A stretch of DNA of 64,000 nt from Symsagittifera roscoffensis (lineage: Eukaryota > Xenacoelomorpha > Acoela > Convolutidae). Shown here one piece after another: positions 33,901 through 48,900 of the stretch (positions within the stretch are counted from its first letter, which is position 1; each line of letters opens with the position of its first letter). The DNA lies in the NCBI RefSeq assembly GCF_963678635.1, contig NC_087062.1:88261845-88325844 (forward strand). The letters run 5' to 3'. Below the pieces are notes generated by a model that was given only the letters and a program-made list of their open reading frames with translations, had not been told where the DNA came from and made no database searches. A program made the translations under genes and the position numbers.

Positions 33901-36900
33901 GAATCGCAACTCGAATTCCAAGTTGAGAATCTTGCGTCCAAATGAGACTGTTCAATCAATTGTTTTTAGTTTCGGAGATGTGAAGTCTCTTATTTGTGAT
34001 TTAAAAAATAATCATGGGACTGGGTTGAGTTATATATCATATTAAAGTCCTTTCGGCCGTGATTCGAACCAAAAAAATCACGTTTTTGATTTTTCGTCCT
34101 AATTCGAGCGAATAAAGCAAGCAAGCAGGCTTGCAACAGCTGAATTATGCCCAATTTAAGACCTTAAAACCTTATTGCAAGCAAGTAAAACTATCTTTTG
34201 GAGTTTTTATGCTTCATTTTGGGAACCAATAACTTCAAAAAATTTTCTGCAAGTTTTTCTTTGTTGTTCTATTCATTTTTCAACAAAATTTTTTGTCGAA
34301 TTTACGTATATTACTATGACTGTCTAATATGCCTAAATTATATCCGATCCTTTTATCACACCAAGCTGAAAAAAATTTCACTCATTTAAAAAAAAAACGT
34401 TCTAAACCTATTTTTCTAAAGACCATGGTCGGAACATTCTGTGCTATGCACAGTAACCGGCTATCCTTGTAATATTATGACTCTACAACAAGTTGAAAGG
34501 ACATTACCTTCGAAATTATCAAAAATAAGATCGTAAATTGTTTGTGATCCTTGCATTGGCACAGCACACTCTGCGCCATGTGCAGAGGTTTGTCTCAGAA
34601 AACGTGTTTTTGAAATGATTCAGCAAATAGTCGTGAAGTCTGCTTTTGAGTCTGTTTTCTTCCAAGTAGTTCACATCTACAGGCAAATTGTTGGAGACAG
34701 GTTTTTTCTTGACTGATGGAAGGCAGAAAATTTGTTCGGTAACCTGGAATTTCAGTTCGGAATAAGGTAGTGGTCTAGTCGATGCATCACTAGTCTTTCT
34801 CAATAGCGTAAGTGCTCACCTGTTATCCAGTGTGTCGCGCGGCGTTGAAAACTTTCAAGTGTTTTAACACCATTTTAGAGGGGCACCATCGAATTGTAAA
34901 GATTCACATTATTTTGCATGCATACAGCTGGTGAAACATTTCTTTTTTTTTGTAAAAATACTTTCGTTGCTTGTATTATATCCCTTACTTCATTAAATTA
35001 ACGATTTTTTTTCATTTGAATTCGTAGAAAATGTTACGGTGGGTGGAAAGTTAAGAAGGAATACTTGTTTAGAGCCATGTTCAGTGGGAATATGCGAGAG
35101 AGCAGCGAATCGGTGGTGGAGTTGCATGGAATCGAAGGAGACGCAGTGCGACTGCTGATCGACTTCGTCTACACACACGAGATCTCTCTGTCTACTCACA
35201 ACATATTCTGTGTGCTCTGTGCTGCCAACCAGCTCTCCTTCCTACAAGTCATAGAGGCCTGCACCAAGTTTCTCAAGCACGGCATGAACTTCAATAACTG
35301 CGTCATCATCAGGTACATCTACTATCACATGTTTTAAGTGAAAAATAGTTTTTGAAAAAAATTAGACAATAGTAGCCGGCTGCTGTGCAGATAGAACAAT
35401 TATTATTATAATATGATTAAGAGTAATGAACGCTGCGAGTAATGAAGTCTTTAATAACTACAGGTGTGTTTTCATACATATTGATGCATTTATGAATGCA
35501 TTTAGGTATATAGGCACTTTTTGAGTTCAATTGAAATTCATCTGCTGAAAGTGACAATAGCACTCTCCAATTACGAACGTGGAAATGGCGCAAAAAACAT
35601 GAAAGATTTGTAGTTTCGAAAGTGGAATTGAATTTTAAGATTTCCATCGGAATAAAAACTTTACCTATTGATCCAGTTTTCTCAAGTTGCGTTCATTTTT
35701 TGTCATAAGTTGTTCTAAAAATTCAAAGAGCTCAAAGGGCATCGGTTTTTTTCTTTGAAATTCGAAAGTTGAGATTTTTTCTAGAAAGTCAGTGTTTTTT
35801 TAAGAGTAATGAACGTAGTTAGTACTCTTATATAGATAGGTCTTGCTGATTTTTTTTTTTCAGGAAAAAGTCTAAAATTTGTTCACGCTCAATTTTGGTC
35901 GTTCGCGGTTTGACTTGTGATTTTTTTCAAGTACAGTGCATTTATATTGTTAAAAAGAAGGCAAACTCCACTAGCGAACAGCAAAATTGTAATTATCACG
36001 AAAAACATGATTGACTTCTATTTTCGTAAATGGAAATTAATTATTAGATTTCCCAGCGAAATCAAAGTTTTACCTATTGATCCAGTTTTCTCAAATTGGG
36101 TTAATTTAAACATTAAAGTGTCCATCATAAAATGTTCTGCAAATTCCAAGAGCAATAAGGCCATCTATTTTTTATTCTAAATGCAAAAGTTGAAGGTTTT
36201 TGAAAAAAGAAGGCGTTTTTTTTCAGTTTCCATGCGTTCATTACTCTTTTCCAACTGTCAGTTGGCTATGTTTTATGTTTACTTGCGTTCATTACTCTTT
36301 TCCAATCTTCGATTAGCTAGGTTTTCTATTTGCGAAGAGCGTTTTTACCAGAATGAAAACTACTGTCGAGACTTTTTAAATTAAACTTGGACAATATTCA
36401 TGCAAAATGAATGCAATGATATGGGAACATAAAACATATAATGTAGCATACAGTGCTTATAACGACTTTTGAGCCGGGGATTTTGGTCGGGGAGAGGGTA
36501 GACGTTTTTTCCCTTTAAGGTTTGACCTCTGAACTCCCAAACGCCCCCTTAACTGGTGTCTTACATCAATTTTTGGCAAAATAAAGTTTTCTAAAGGCGC
36601 CCTTTTGCAAAAAAAGCCATATTTGAGTAAGACCGTCCGCCAGAGAAAATTAATTTTTTGGGAAATATTTCATAAAGTGCCATAATTTTTGGCTTGTTTT
36701 GTCAAAATTCATCTGCGGCGCAGTAAGTTTTGTGAACATATTTAAACTAAGGTGGACACAATTTTTCCGAGGTTTTGACCAAGAAGTTTTTTTTGGTGCA
36801 CCCTGTCATTACTGTACATTGCCTCCAAAGACGCCTAAAGAAAAATGACGCCTCGAAAGACGCCTAAATCAAAGACGCCCAAATGAAGCGCCAATCCGGT

Positions 36901-39900
36901 AAAAATTGATGTCGTAAAATAGTACCAAAATAGAAAATTTTTAAGAAAAAAAAGAAGAAAACTTTTTACAGATTTTTCACCGAGAGCTCCGTCTGCCGTT
37001 AATGTGCAATATGGGCTTTTATTGGTTATCAGAACAAAATCGAGGATGTGTCTTTGTTTTCCAAATCAGTTGGGAGATATTTTGGGTGATATCTTCCTCC
37101 TTTTAATAATTTTATTGAGAGTTCCATCGGCTAAAGTTCGGATCAAGAAGAACAGCAACTCGGCCAATTCATATAAGGTCAGCATGCTTCCACCGAGCAA
37201 CAGCCCGAAAAGGCCTCCTATTGCACTGCTAGCCGAAAATATCTCATATTTCGCCCTCATGTTTGTATGAAACACAATAAGCGTGTCGAAATTGAGTGTT
37301 ACTTCTGCGTAATTCTCCCGCATGTAGTCGTAGGTGACGTTTGGGTTGTTTGGCTCGATTGCCTTTTGGTACTGGTGGTACCCTGGAGCTGGGAATCGAG
37401 CGGATGTCACGTGGACCTTATAGTTGGTAAAACTGCATTGAGGTCTGCACTTGGCAAAACAAGTTCCTGGAAAAGAATGAGGCTTGAGCGAGAATTATGA
37501 AAAACAGGATTGAAAATTAGTCGAATGTGTTGTTTGCGAATATTAGCTTTGAACTACCGAGAGTTTTGAGAAAAAATGATATCAGCATGTATAAATTGAC
37601 TCTAAGAAAATGTATAAGAGGCGCGGTTTTTTGAAGAAGAAAAATCCCGGTAAACCTGAGAATATTATCTCTAACATCGGCAGTATTGAACCAGTGTGTT
37701 CTGTTTTTCTCACAAGATTTTTTCTTGATTAAATAATTAATTAGTAATGTGGGTGGGGAATGTATCCGATCTCCTAAATTCCTTTTCCAGTTTCCTTCAG
37801 TACTTATTTAATGCTGCAGTTTTTGAAGAATGACGTTTTAAGTATCAATTAATGTATTGAAGACACATAGGTTGTTGTTCCGACCATTGAAAATGGGGAT
37901 AAACTTTGTATTCGGGTGTGTTTTAGTTTTTTCTTATCTTCCACGCAAAATTAGGTACCACAAATAATCATCGGACTAGGTTGAGTGATATATCATATAA
38001 AGCCCTTAGAGTCGTGATTCAAAAATTTCCCGGTGTCGAGAAAAACCGGTTTGAAGTTTTCGACTTTTCGTCTTATTTCGAGTAGTCTTATTTCAATTGC
38101 TTAAAAGCTTGCAATAGCTTAATTTAAAACCTTAAAACTTAGTTATACTTGAGCGACTTTAGTTTTTTCCCGATTTTTTCAATTTTTTTTTTAGTTTTTC
38201 CAGTAATTTTTCTACAAAAAAATGGCTTTGCAAATTGATTATTTTACTATGACTCGAATATTCCTAATCCCCAGTGTTTCGTTCAGTTTCTTTTATCACA
38301 CCACGACGAAAATAAACAACAATATTTTGAAAAAACTTTGTTGCATTTTTTTAAGACTATGGTCGGAACATTGTAATATTTGCACAGTAACCGGATATTC
38401 ATGTCATGATTTGTTTTCTGTTTTTTTTTTTAAAGAAAAGTTGCGCTCTCCTATTACAGATGCAGAAAAGGCGCCAAAAAATTTGAAAAACTTCTAGTTT
38501 TAATTGTTAGATTTTCCAGCGGAATAAAAAATTAACCTTTTCCAGTTTTCTGAAATTGGGGTAATTGTATCAAAAAATTTCATTAAGTTTCTAGAATTCA
38601 AATTGTGCTTTAAGAAACGATGAACGAATATCAGACACTTATTTTTTTTTGATTTTTTTTTTTCAAGTTAAGTCTTAAAATTTGCACTTTTTTGCTGTTT
38701 GACTTTTGATTTCTATTTAAGGCTGTTGTTTTTTTCTTTATTAGAAGAATTTTGCTTAAATTTTATCTGTCTAGTAGCCCTATTAGTTCTTAGTCCGCTG
38801 CGTCTAGTAGCCCTGTTACTTCTTAGCCAGTTGTCTAGTTTTTCAGAGTCAAGTACATACGTTTGATTTCTTTTCAATTTTAGTTCGTTAGCTTTGTTAA
38901 AAGCAAGGCAAACTCTACTGTCTAACAGTGAAAGTGTAAAGATCTCAAAAACGCGAACACTTTCTTGTTTCAAACATGGATTTTCATTTTTATATTTAAA
39001 GCGGAATAAAAATTTAACCTATTGATCCAGTTTTCTCAAGTTGGGTTAATGTTATCAAAAAAGTGCCAATCCTAAATTGTTCTAGATATTCAAAGAGCTT
39101 TAAGGGCATCTATTTTCTTTGAAAATTCAAATTTGACATTTTCTTCTTTCCAAAAAACAAGCATTGTTTTAATCTGTTTGTTTGCTTTGCGTTTATTGAC
39201 TCTTTTCCAACTGTCTGTTGGCTAGGTTCATTTTTTCTTGATGGGTTTTTGGCGTTTCCTTCATGATAGATCGGCCAACATCAGAAAGTCCCAGAAAAGC
39301 CAGTTTTGAAACGCTAAGTTTTAGAAAAATTGTAGTAAAACCTAACAATATAAAGAAAGCTATGGTATCATTGTCGTTTTAAAAATAATTTTACAACTAT
39401 GTTGTTATCGCTCTTTTTAATCGCAGCGGTATGTTATTTTAAAGTTATTTTAATCACGTTCGCATATTAAGTTTCGCATGGTATCATCGCCATTTTGAAT
39501 AGAATTTTACAACTATGGTATCATCACTCTTTTGAACCGCAGCGGTATGTTATTTTAAACTTATTTTTAATCTTGTTCGCATAAAAAGTTTCATGCGAAA
39601 CAAAAAAAAAATGAAAAACGATTAATCGCTAATGCGTTGTGTTAAAATTGGTATTTTGTAAACATTTACCCTGTAGAATTATTGATGCAGGGTAGATACA
39701 AATTAAATTTAATGTATTGGGGCTTTTTTATTCTCTGCTTTCCTTGAAACATATATAAATTGCCATTGGTAAGGATGCTTAGGATTATCAAGCGTTATTT
39801 AATCGTAGTACTGACTTTTTTCAGATTAAAATGAAAAATTAAATTGAATCAGTAGTAATCATGTGCGCTACATTATTGTGATGCCTTACTAATTTTTTTT

Positions 39901-42900
39901 TTAATTTTGATTAAACTACTGAATAATTAATCGGTGTTACAGTACTCTAGTATTTGTATTAGTACTCTGCAGTTTTTTTCTTGATATTGCAGTATATACT
40001 AAAATTAAAGTGGAGCGCATTCCAAAGAAACGCAATTTTATGGTCAAAATTTCCAAAAAGTTCTCTTAAATGACATTTGTTTTTTTTGAAAATCCCCTGC
40101 ACATAAAAATCCTAGATCCGCTCAAGACTAAAATTGATAGTAATTTTGACTTTTTGTGTTATTTTAAATTTATTAGCTCCGGTTTTGTATTATTTCCCGT
40201 TTAATTTTTTGCTCACAAGGTTTGTTCGGCATTAAATGTTTCCGACGATTTATAGATATTTGGTGGTAATATGGCGCAACGGGCTTCTACCCAAGTATAT
40301 TCGTCTTAATTACCGCTAGATACAAGTTTAACGCTTTCAGCTGTGTTTGAAGTTTTTTTTAAAATTGTAATCAATTCGTGATGAATTATATTTGAGGCTT
40401 AGTTGCCGTCGTATCAATTTATCGAGGGTAGCTTGTCATGCTTTTTTGTGATGGTTCACAAGTGGTGTGAAGCTCCGCTTCACTTCTGTTGGAATGAAAT
40501 GAACTAGTTTACTGAGTATGTCTTCTTTGTTGATGGGACACATGGTGATTGTGTTGGTGCCACAGGTCTTGTTAGTTTTGGTGAAGAACAGTTGGCTGAT
40601 GCACCGACACTCACAGATGTCCAGTTCAATCTCGCTAAAACACTCGCTCACACACAGCATCTGAGCATAGCCTTTGTCGTAATACTGCAGCATCCTACAA
40701 GAAAAGCTAACTCGTTTAAGCCTCTTTAAAACCCTAATGTAAGTGAAAAAGAGTTAAACATGTACTTAAATATGCATCTATTTCTAATGTGAAAAATGAA
40801 TGAAAACTGTTTTGAAAAATAATTTTTGTACATTAATGAAATTTAACACAAAAATGTTCCCCTAATATGGTGTACTTGCCCCATAGCTCCCTCCTCGATG
40901 CAGTTACTGAATCCAGTGTAGTCCCTGAACTTGCGAGTGGACAATCGCACGTTGTAGTACTTCCCTGGTCCAATGTCAAACGAGTTGGTGGTGTCCCAAG
41001 TAGTCATGATGGTGCTGGTCGGATCATAGAGGTACATCTTAAGACTGATCCCTCCTCCGACTGCAAACACATTCAGTGCTTGTGCTTTCTCGAAATCTGA
41101 AAATAGTCATCGGATCAATAAGCGCAACCGTTGATGGATGAAAACAAATAAACTTAAGCCTAAACATTTTCAAGCCTAAAGTTAAGATTGAATTTAGACA
41201 ATTAGTTTTAAATACCTTTTATTTTAAGGGGAAAAGTAACTTGTGAACCGTTTGCTGGTTGTTTAGAGTCGATGAACGCTCAAAGTTTTATGAAAATAAA
41301 AAACTCTTCACGCTCAATTTGATGTTTTTTTCGCGGATTGACTTTTTAATACTTTTGAAGTTCTGTTCATTTCCTTTGTTGAACAGTAATGAACGTAGTG
41401 GGTACTCTTATATAGGTCTTGCTGTTTTTTTTTCTTGGTTTCTTTTCAGGAAAAATCTTAAAATTTGTTCACGCTCAGTTTTAATTTTTCGCGGTTTGAC
41501 TTGTGATTTCTTTTAAAATTCATTGCATTTCGATTGTTACAAGGAAGGCAAACTCAACTTTCGAACAGCAAAAGTGTAAAGGTGACGAAAAAAGTAATCG
41601 AGTTCTGATTTCGAAAAATAGAAATTAATTATCAGATTTCCCAGCGAAATAAAAGTTTTACGTATTGATCCAGTTTTCTCAAATTGGGTTAATTTAAACA
41701 AAAAGTCCATCATAAATTGTTCATAAGGCGGTCTTTTTTTTCGTCAAAATTCAAAAGTTGGAGGCTTTTTAAAAACAAGCCATTTTTTTCAGTTTCCTTG
41801 CGTTTACGAAAATTTTCTTTGCTGAAATTTGAGTTTCGAAGACTTGCATGTTTTTAAAGCTGATTGTCTCAATCGAAGTTTCATCTCTGCAGCGAGAAGG
41901 AAGTTTTACACAGCTCTTTTAACTCTACCAAAATGTTCGTTCTTACCGAATACAAGTCGGAGCGTTTCGGTCGAAAGTTCAACTTCTCTTTTGGGAACAT
42001 CCAGTTCCCAACACTGCCCTACTCGTGTTACTTTTGTAGTCCATAGATCCATATCCAGACAGTCTTTACCCCTCCACTGGCACAATTTGATCACATCTGA
42101 AATTTTTGAGCTCAGTAGTCCTATAAAGGTGGCCCAATCGATGCCCTCCATTTGTGTGTCAACATGGTTCTCGTCATGGAAGAGAGCAAATCGTTCTTCG
42201 AGTGTTGGCTGGACGTAGTCTCCTTTAAACAATTAGAAACTTTGAACATAGGGCGGAGCTTCCTAGGACTTGCGATACAACACAAGCGTAGTATTGCAAG
42301 TCATAAAATGTTGAAAAATTTGAATATTTTTTAAAGAAATAATTTAGTGTCTTCTAATCGGGAACTATACTTTTTCTTTCCCGTTGACAACGTTCTTACT
42401 GATCGGTAAGAAATTAAACTGGCTTTATTCATGAACCTTCATAATTTCCAGACTCCTTGCCACTTGGTTTTGAGATAACGCGGTTGAATTTGGGGGTAGA
42501 AACCCGGTCGGACCTTGTTTTTGATACACGTTTTTGAGAATAGATCGAGTCACGAGTGAAAGGGGTTTGAATATGATTCATATCTCAACTTTGTAGCACA
42601 CTTTTGTGATACAGTCACGGGACACAGAATTTAAAATTTTTAATTCATCAAATGAACCGAAAAAATCAGTTTGTTTCAAACACCACAGTAATAAAAACTC
42701 GATTTCAGACATTTTCTAACTCAATATATCTCGCAATTTTTTGAAATGCATAATTTATACATAATGTGGATTTATGCTTCGCGATTTGACAAATGCAAAG
42801 TTAATGTTGATGTCTTCAGTTTGTTATATTCCAAATTATTAATAGCAAAATTGAGTCTATTTGTATTTGGTGCTGAATCGCATTGGCAATATGTTAGCAT

Positions 42901-45900
42901 ATGTAGATGCTTTATTCGTGACTAGTGTTTGTCGGTTGTTAAACTTGAGTGGCTGAGAGGATAGTGCATGATACTCAAAATCTTTTGATTGCAGTTGGTT
43001 GCAATTTAGAATCCTGCACGTAGACGAGTTTTTGCAAATTCGAGGCTTATTTCTACTTTTTCTTATTTAATTTGATAGAGCTGCTTTTGGTCATGTTCTC
43101 GCAAGTGTTTGCGAAGCGCCGCTTTGCCTCTATTGAATTATTTGAAAGGGCTGAACTGGGTCAAAAATTGAACGATCTTGTTTTGAAAGCTAAAATTAGC
43201 AAGTTTATCATAACAAATTTTACAGGTGTTTTTGATGTGGAAACAAACTCACAAACATTATAAGGAAATCGAATTCATGAGCTCAAATTAGTTTTTTGGG
43301 AAGCTGATGAGGCTGAGATACTCATTGACGCCTAAAAATGACAAAAAAAAACAGGTACTTGGTTCGGAGCCGAGAAATTTTCATCTGTTTTCACGACACA
43401 CACTAAAAGTTTTTTGGAGCTTATACCAGAAAATTGGACATAACTTACACACAGCACACCTGCTAATGAGACTCCTGCGCTTAGAATGTAGCAGCATTTT
43501 TCAAAATTTTGCTGGAATGGTTCTTTTTTGACTGAATTCAATCATCAGCGCGAAGTTATTCATGAAATTCTAGCCGTTTAACGCCGGACCAAGTAACTGT
43601 TAATTCTGTTATTTGTCATTTTAGGCAACATAATGAAACTTATTTAAGCCAATTAATTCGAATCATTAATTAAGCTAGTGAAGACTCTTATAAAGGTCTA
43701 GCAGATCTTTTTTCAGGAAAAAGTCTTAAGATGTGCATAAAAGTCTAATAACTACAGCTGTGCATTCATACATATGCATGAATTTAATTTATCAATGCAC
43801 CCAGGTATATATGCACTTTTTGTGTTCAATTGAAATTCATCTGCTGAAAGTGACGCAGATAGCACTTTCCAAATACGAACGTAGAAATGGTGCAAAAAAC
43901 GTGAACGATTTCTAGTTTCGAAAGTGGAATTTAGTTTTTAGATTTCCAGCGGAATAAAAACTTTACTTGTTGATCCAGTTTTATCAAGTTTGGATAATTT
44001 TTTTTCATAAAAGAGCCAATCATAAATCGTTCTAGAAAATCAATGAGCTTAAAGGGTATCTGATTCTTTGAATCTCGAAAGTTGGGATTTTTTCAACAAA
44101 GTGTGTTTTATGTTTACTTGCGTTCATTACTCTTTACTTCGATTGGCTATGTTTTTGTTTGTGAGGTTGTTTTCGCAGCAAGAATACCTGTAAAATTATT
44201 TTTGATAAGCTGGTTAATTTAAGCCTTCAAATTAAGATTGTTCATTTTTTGGCCCGGTTAAGCAATTCCAATCAATTTCATCTACCTTTTGTCTAAATTT
44301 GAATCCTGTATCTTAAGTAGTTGCTGAGAACAAGATCGTTCAATTTCTCGTTGAAATAAAAAAGTTGCACTTTCTACGTCCCTTAATTGTACTTGTTTCG
44401 CGATAAAAAGCAAACCTATATCCAGATCTTTCCCATTTCTAGAGATCTGAACAAAAAAAATAAAGTTCTTTAGAAATTCTTGCAATAACTTGAAAAATGA
44501 AGGTTCTTGCTTTGAAATTTTGACTCATCTTGGCGAGAAAAAGAATTTATTATGAAAGCATAAAGTTCGAAACAAAATTCGGCACAATACTGTAAAAATT
44601 GAGTTGTCCTTCATTTATTCTACTCAGAGGTTAAATTTGCTAATTAGAAGGGAGTTATAATCAGAAAAAAAACGTTTTCCGAAAGTGTAACACAAAAATG
44701 ACCAATTTACTTGAATATTTGTACTCTGGTGCTGCATATTTGTATGACAAGTTGTATAATTTCTGCAAAGCAGGATATTTAGAAACGGAAGAGAGATTTT
44801 TTCTGAAATCTCTTCGGACCGCCTCGAACAGTTCTCCCAAAGCTAGTTCAAATGTCAAAATTTGCATCAATGAACTGTTGCCGAAAACTCTGTCGCCAAA
44901 TTCTTTGCTCTGATCATTTTCCTGGTTCAAATCGCATAAGACCAAATTTGGAAAATTCACAGATTTCGCACGCTCGTAGATAATTTCAACAGAAGTTGGT
45001 TTGTTGATCAAAATATCGATTATTAGGCTCATTTGTAAGTAGCAGCAAGATAACACGAAACATGCAAATATGAAGGCCCAAATTTTCCGAGCGATAAAAC
45101 TTCTCTCTGAAACTACAATGAAATGATTAACAGCATGAAGAGAAGCGGCGTGAGCCCAATCAATGATAGGCTCCATTGAAGAAAAAAAATTCAGCAAATT
45201 ATCCAACAAAAATAACCAAAACTGAATTTTTTCTTTTAAACTGATTCCCAAGTTTGTAGAATATAAACAATTTGTACCACTTTGATGCAGATTTTCGATA
45301 AAAGTTACGCGCAAATACTAAAATTTGGGAATATTGAGCGTAAAAATATTACAAAAAGTACTATCGGCGAAAAAAAAGAGTTAATTTGACTTTATTTCTA
45401 AAAATGAAACGGCATAATTTCAAAAACGCGAGGAACTACTTATTAAACATGCAAGTAACTACTTATTAAACATGCGGTGTTTTTTGTTCTACTTAGCAAA
45501 ATAATCACGGATTCTTTCTAATGCAATAGATTCGATTTAAACAGCTGTGAAAGGGTTTCCGAGAGATTGTTGAATCTTTGCTACCTCGCTATAAATGCTT
45601 CCATTTTTGAGAATCAATATTCAATGGCAGATGGTTTGATCAGTTTTTACGGTTGTTTCAGCAAAAAAAAATTTAATTTTAGTTTAGAGCGGAAATGTTG
45701 GTATTGAGTTGATTTCCTTTCTTCTTCAAACTCAATATAAATATTCAGAAACATGCTATCAAGTGGCAGTTAACTGACATAGTAATAAAACCCTAATAAT
45801 ACATTTGAGCGTCAAAGTATAAACTGTTTTGCATGTTTTGTTAGGCTTTAACTTGAAACTAATTGGTTGATATTTAAAATGATAAGCGATTTGTGGAAAG

Positions 45901-48900
45901 TCATTATATAATGGAACCTCAGAAATCTCCGGGAAAAAATACTCAAAGAAATATATCTAAATTATACAGCTCATATCAGGGTCAGATTTTTTCCGACTAC
46001 CATTTAAGTTAGTATACAGCAAAAGAAAATTTGATTGAAATTTTTTAATGTTATGAATTTTCTGACCTTACAAGACATATCAATGTTGATTATAGGACTA
46101 AACAGCTTGTCTCTATTCGCGCCTAGCGATTGAGAATTATAAAGGTTCAACATGACTGCTCGTATCAGGATGATGCCCTAAATGTTCTGGTTTACCTTTA
46201 ACGTCTATGAAGTAGTGTTCGATTTCGACGGTATTAAAAAGTTCAATCATAAATGGCTTGTTAAGAAAAAAATGTCTGGAGAAAAAACCACCCACAGCAT
46301 AACTATTCCGTCCTTTTCTTCAAAAGTCAAAAGAGGCATGTAAAAATTAGTCCTTTAATTTGATTGGCGGTTATGATTTACATATTAGATAATTATCAAG
46401 TCTGCTTGTATCATGGCGTAGTCCTAAGTGTTTCAGACTGCCCTTAACGTCTATGACATAGCTTTTAAATGTGAAATAATGAAGTGATTTTCACTTATGA
46501 TGGATTTTTTGTTGTTAATTTTTTTTTCAGGAAAAGTTTGTTCACATTCAAATTTGATCTTTCGCGGTTTGATTTATGAGTTCTGTTCAAGTTCACTTTG
46601 GCTCCTTTCTTAAATGAAGGCAAACTCAAGGAAATTATCGAACAGTAAAAGTGAAAGGTCTCAAAAAAAAAACGTGAATGATTTCCAGTTTCAAATATGG
46701 ACTTTGATTTTCTGAACTCCTAGCGGAATAAAACGGAATAAAAGCCACCTATTGATTTAGGTTTTTCTAAATTGGATAACGTTACAAAAAAAGTGCAAAT
46801 CATAAACACCGTTTCAATATCGAAGAGTTCCAACGTGGTATATTTTTTTCCAAATTTTGAAAAATGTTTTAAAAATTTTCTATAACTTTTTCGATTTCCG
46901 TGTTTTTATAAACTTTTCCAACTCTATGTTGGTTATGCTTGGTTTTACAAAATTCTACAAAGAAAGCTTGTAGTAATGCATTAATTGAATCCAAATCGGT
47001 TATCTTAATTAGCTTTGGAAATCCTTTCACCTTCATTTGCTGACGAATGCGAAATAGGTTCTACCTTATCAAAACAAAAGTGTACTAAGCGTGAATGACG
47101 TTTAGTTTCAAAAGTTGATTTCATTTTTAGGCTCACCAGAAGCATAAAAAATTAAGAGTCGACGAACGTAGTTCAGACTCTTATATAGGTCGCGATGATT
47201 TTTTTCTTAATTTTTTTTCAGGAAAAATCAGGCTCAAATTTACTACAGGCTCAAGTTCACTTTGTTCAGGCTTAAATTATTCTTTTTTTTGCCGTTTGAC
47301 TTTTGGTTTTTTTAAGTTTAGTTCAATTCCTTTGTTAAAAGGAAGGGAAACTTCACTATCGAATAACAAAAGTGTAAAGGTGAGGAAAAATGTGATCGAC
47401 TTCTAGTTTCGGAAGTGGAACTTAATTTTCAGATTTAAGCGACATAAAGTTTACTTTTTGATACAATTATCTCAATTCTGAAATTCACCTGCTGAAAGTT
47501 AAGTAAATAGCACTCTCCGGATACGAACGTGGAAATGGCGCAAAAAAAACGTGAACGATTTCTAGTTTCGAAAGTGGAATTGAGTTTTTAGATTTCCAGC
47601 GGAAAAAAACTTTACCTATTGATATAGTTTTCTTTAAGTGGGTTAGTTTTGTCAAAAATGCGCCCAATAAATTGCTCCAGAAATCCAAAGAGTTTTAAGG
47701 GCATCTATTTTTTCAGATTTTTCAAAAAACAAGTCAGTATTTTTTTGCGTTCGACTGGTTTCCAGCTGTCTCTTGGCTATGTTTTATCTATAAGTCTACT
47801 TTCTCTGTTTTATCAAAAATATTGTCAATCAAAAATATGCTTGAAATTTTCAGGCCATACATTTCTGTGAAAAAAAAACCAAAAAGTTCTTTCCGACTAG
47901 TACGTAATGATTATCACCCTTAACTTTTTATCATTCCTTAATAAGAATTAAAAATTTAAGCCTAATAGGCTAGAAAAATGCTTACCCTCTACGCTTAACA
48001 CTTGACTGTTTTCCGATGTTATTTTTGTTTGATCGTTGTAGGAATTGGGCTGAACACCTGAATATTGGCTCTCTCATTGAAGCTTCGGACCAGTTCATTT
48101 GCAATAACTTCCTCCAGATCTCAGGCAGTCCAGAAGATTTCTCTCAACTTCCACTCAACGCAATCAAAGCACTTGTCTCAAGGTCAGTCGTTGGAAACTC
48201 ATCTTTTTTCTTTTTCTACGCGAGTACAGTGCTGATTTAAGTTATCAGGACAAAAACGAACAAAACTTGAAACTTATGTTGCGCTTGTCTCAAATTGCGG
48301 CTGCTCTTAGACAAAATGTGATTAAGACAAAATTGCTTAGCATGGTGAACTTTCATTTGCTAATTTCCGACCCAAAGTTTTAACCAATTGTAGATCTTTT
48401 TCAGCTTGGTTTGTTTGATTAAAACTAACGGAAAAACTACGGGAGTCAATTTTTGAATAACTTATTTTAAGAGCGCAGCCACGTTTACGATGGTTACAAA
48501 GCCTGAAAATCCAATGAGTTACTTTTCAAATTAGAAAAGCGACTGTATTCGGTGAAGTCACTTTGCTTAGGCTATGAGACGAACTCTTGAACTTGGGTCT
48601 AAGTATTCAAAAATTAACTCCGTATTTTTGCTTCAGTTTTAATCGAACGATTCAAAGTGAAAAATATCACTGAATAGTAAAATTTTGTTCCAAATTCTGT
48701 TATACAAAATACAACAAATTAATATTGTTTAAATTCTACAGCAAGTTTTGTCTTGTCATTTTTTGTCTAAATTCAACCCAATTGGAGAAAACGCTGTAAA
48801 ATTATGATTTTTGCTGTTTTCTCTGATGAACTTGGCAGAAATGTAAGTGGATAATTTGTAAATATCACGAAAAAGATCGACTGATTGAAGATTTTCTGTT

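Noticed and set aside
40436-40512. Extension of DEG/ENaC exon 4 to an in-frame stop
   Set aside because: Stopping there would remove TM2. The CTCA|GTAAAC donor gives the right phase to the conserved last exon.
48228-48800. Intact third copy of the palindromic MITE
   Set aside because: Only the left terminus is clear; the right terminus is missing, so it is called a decayed relative.
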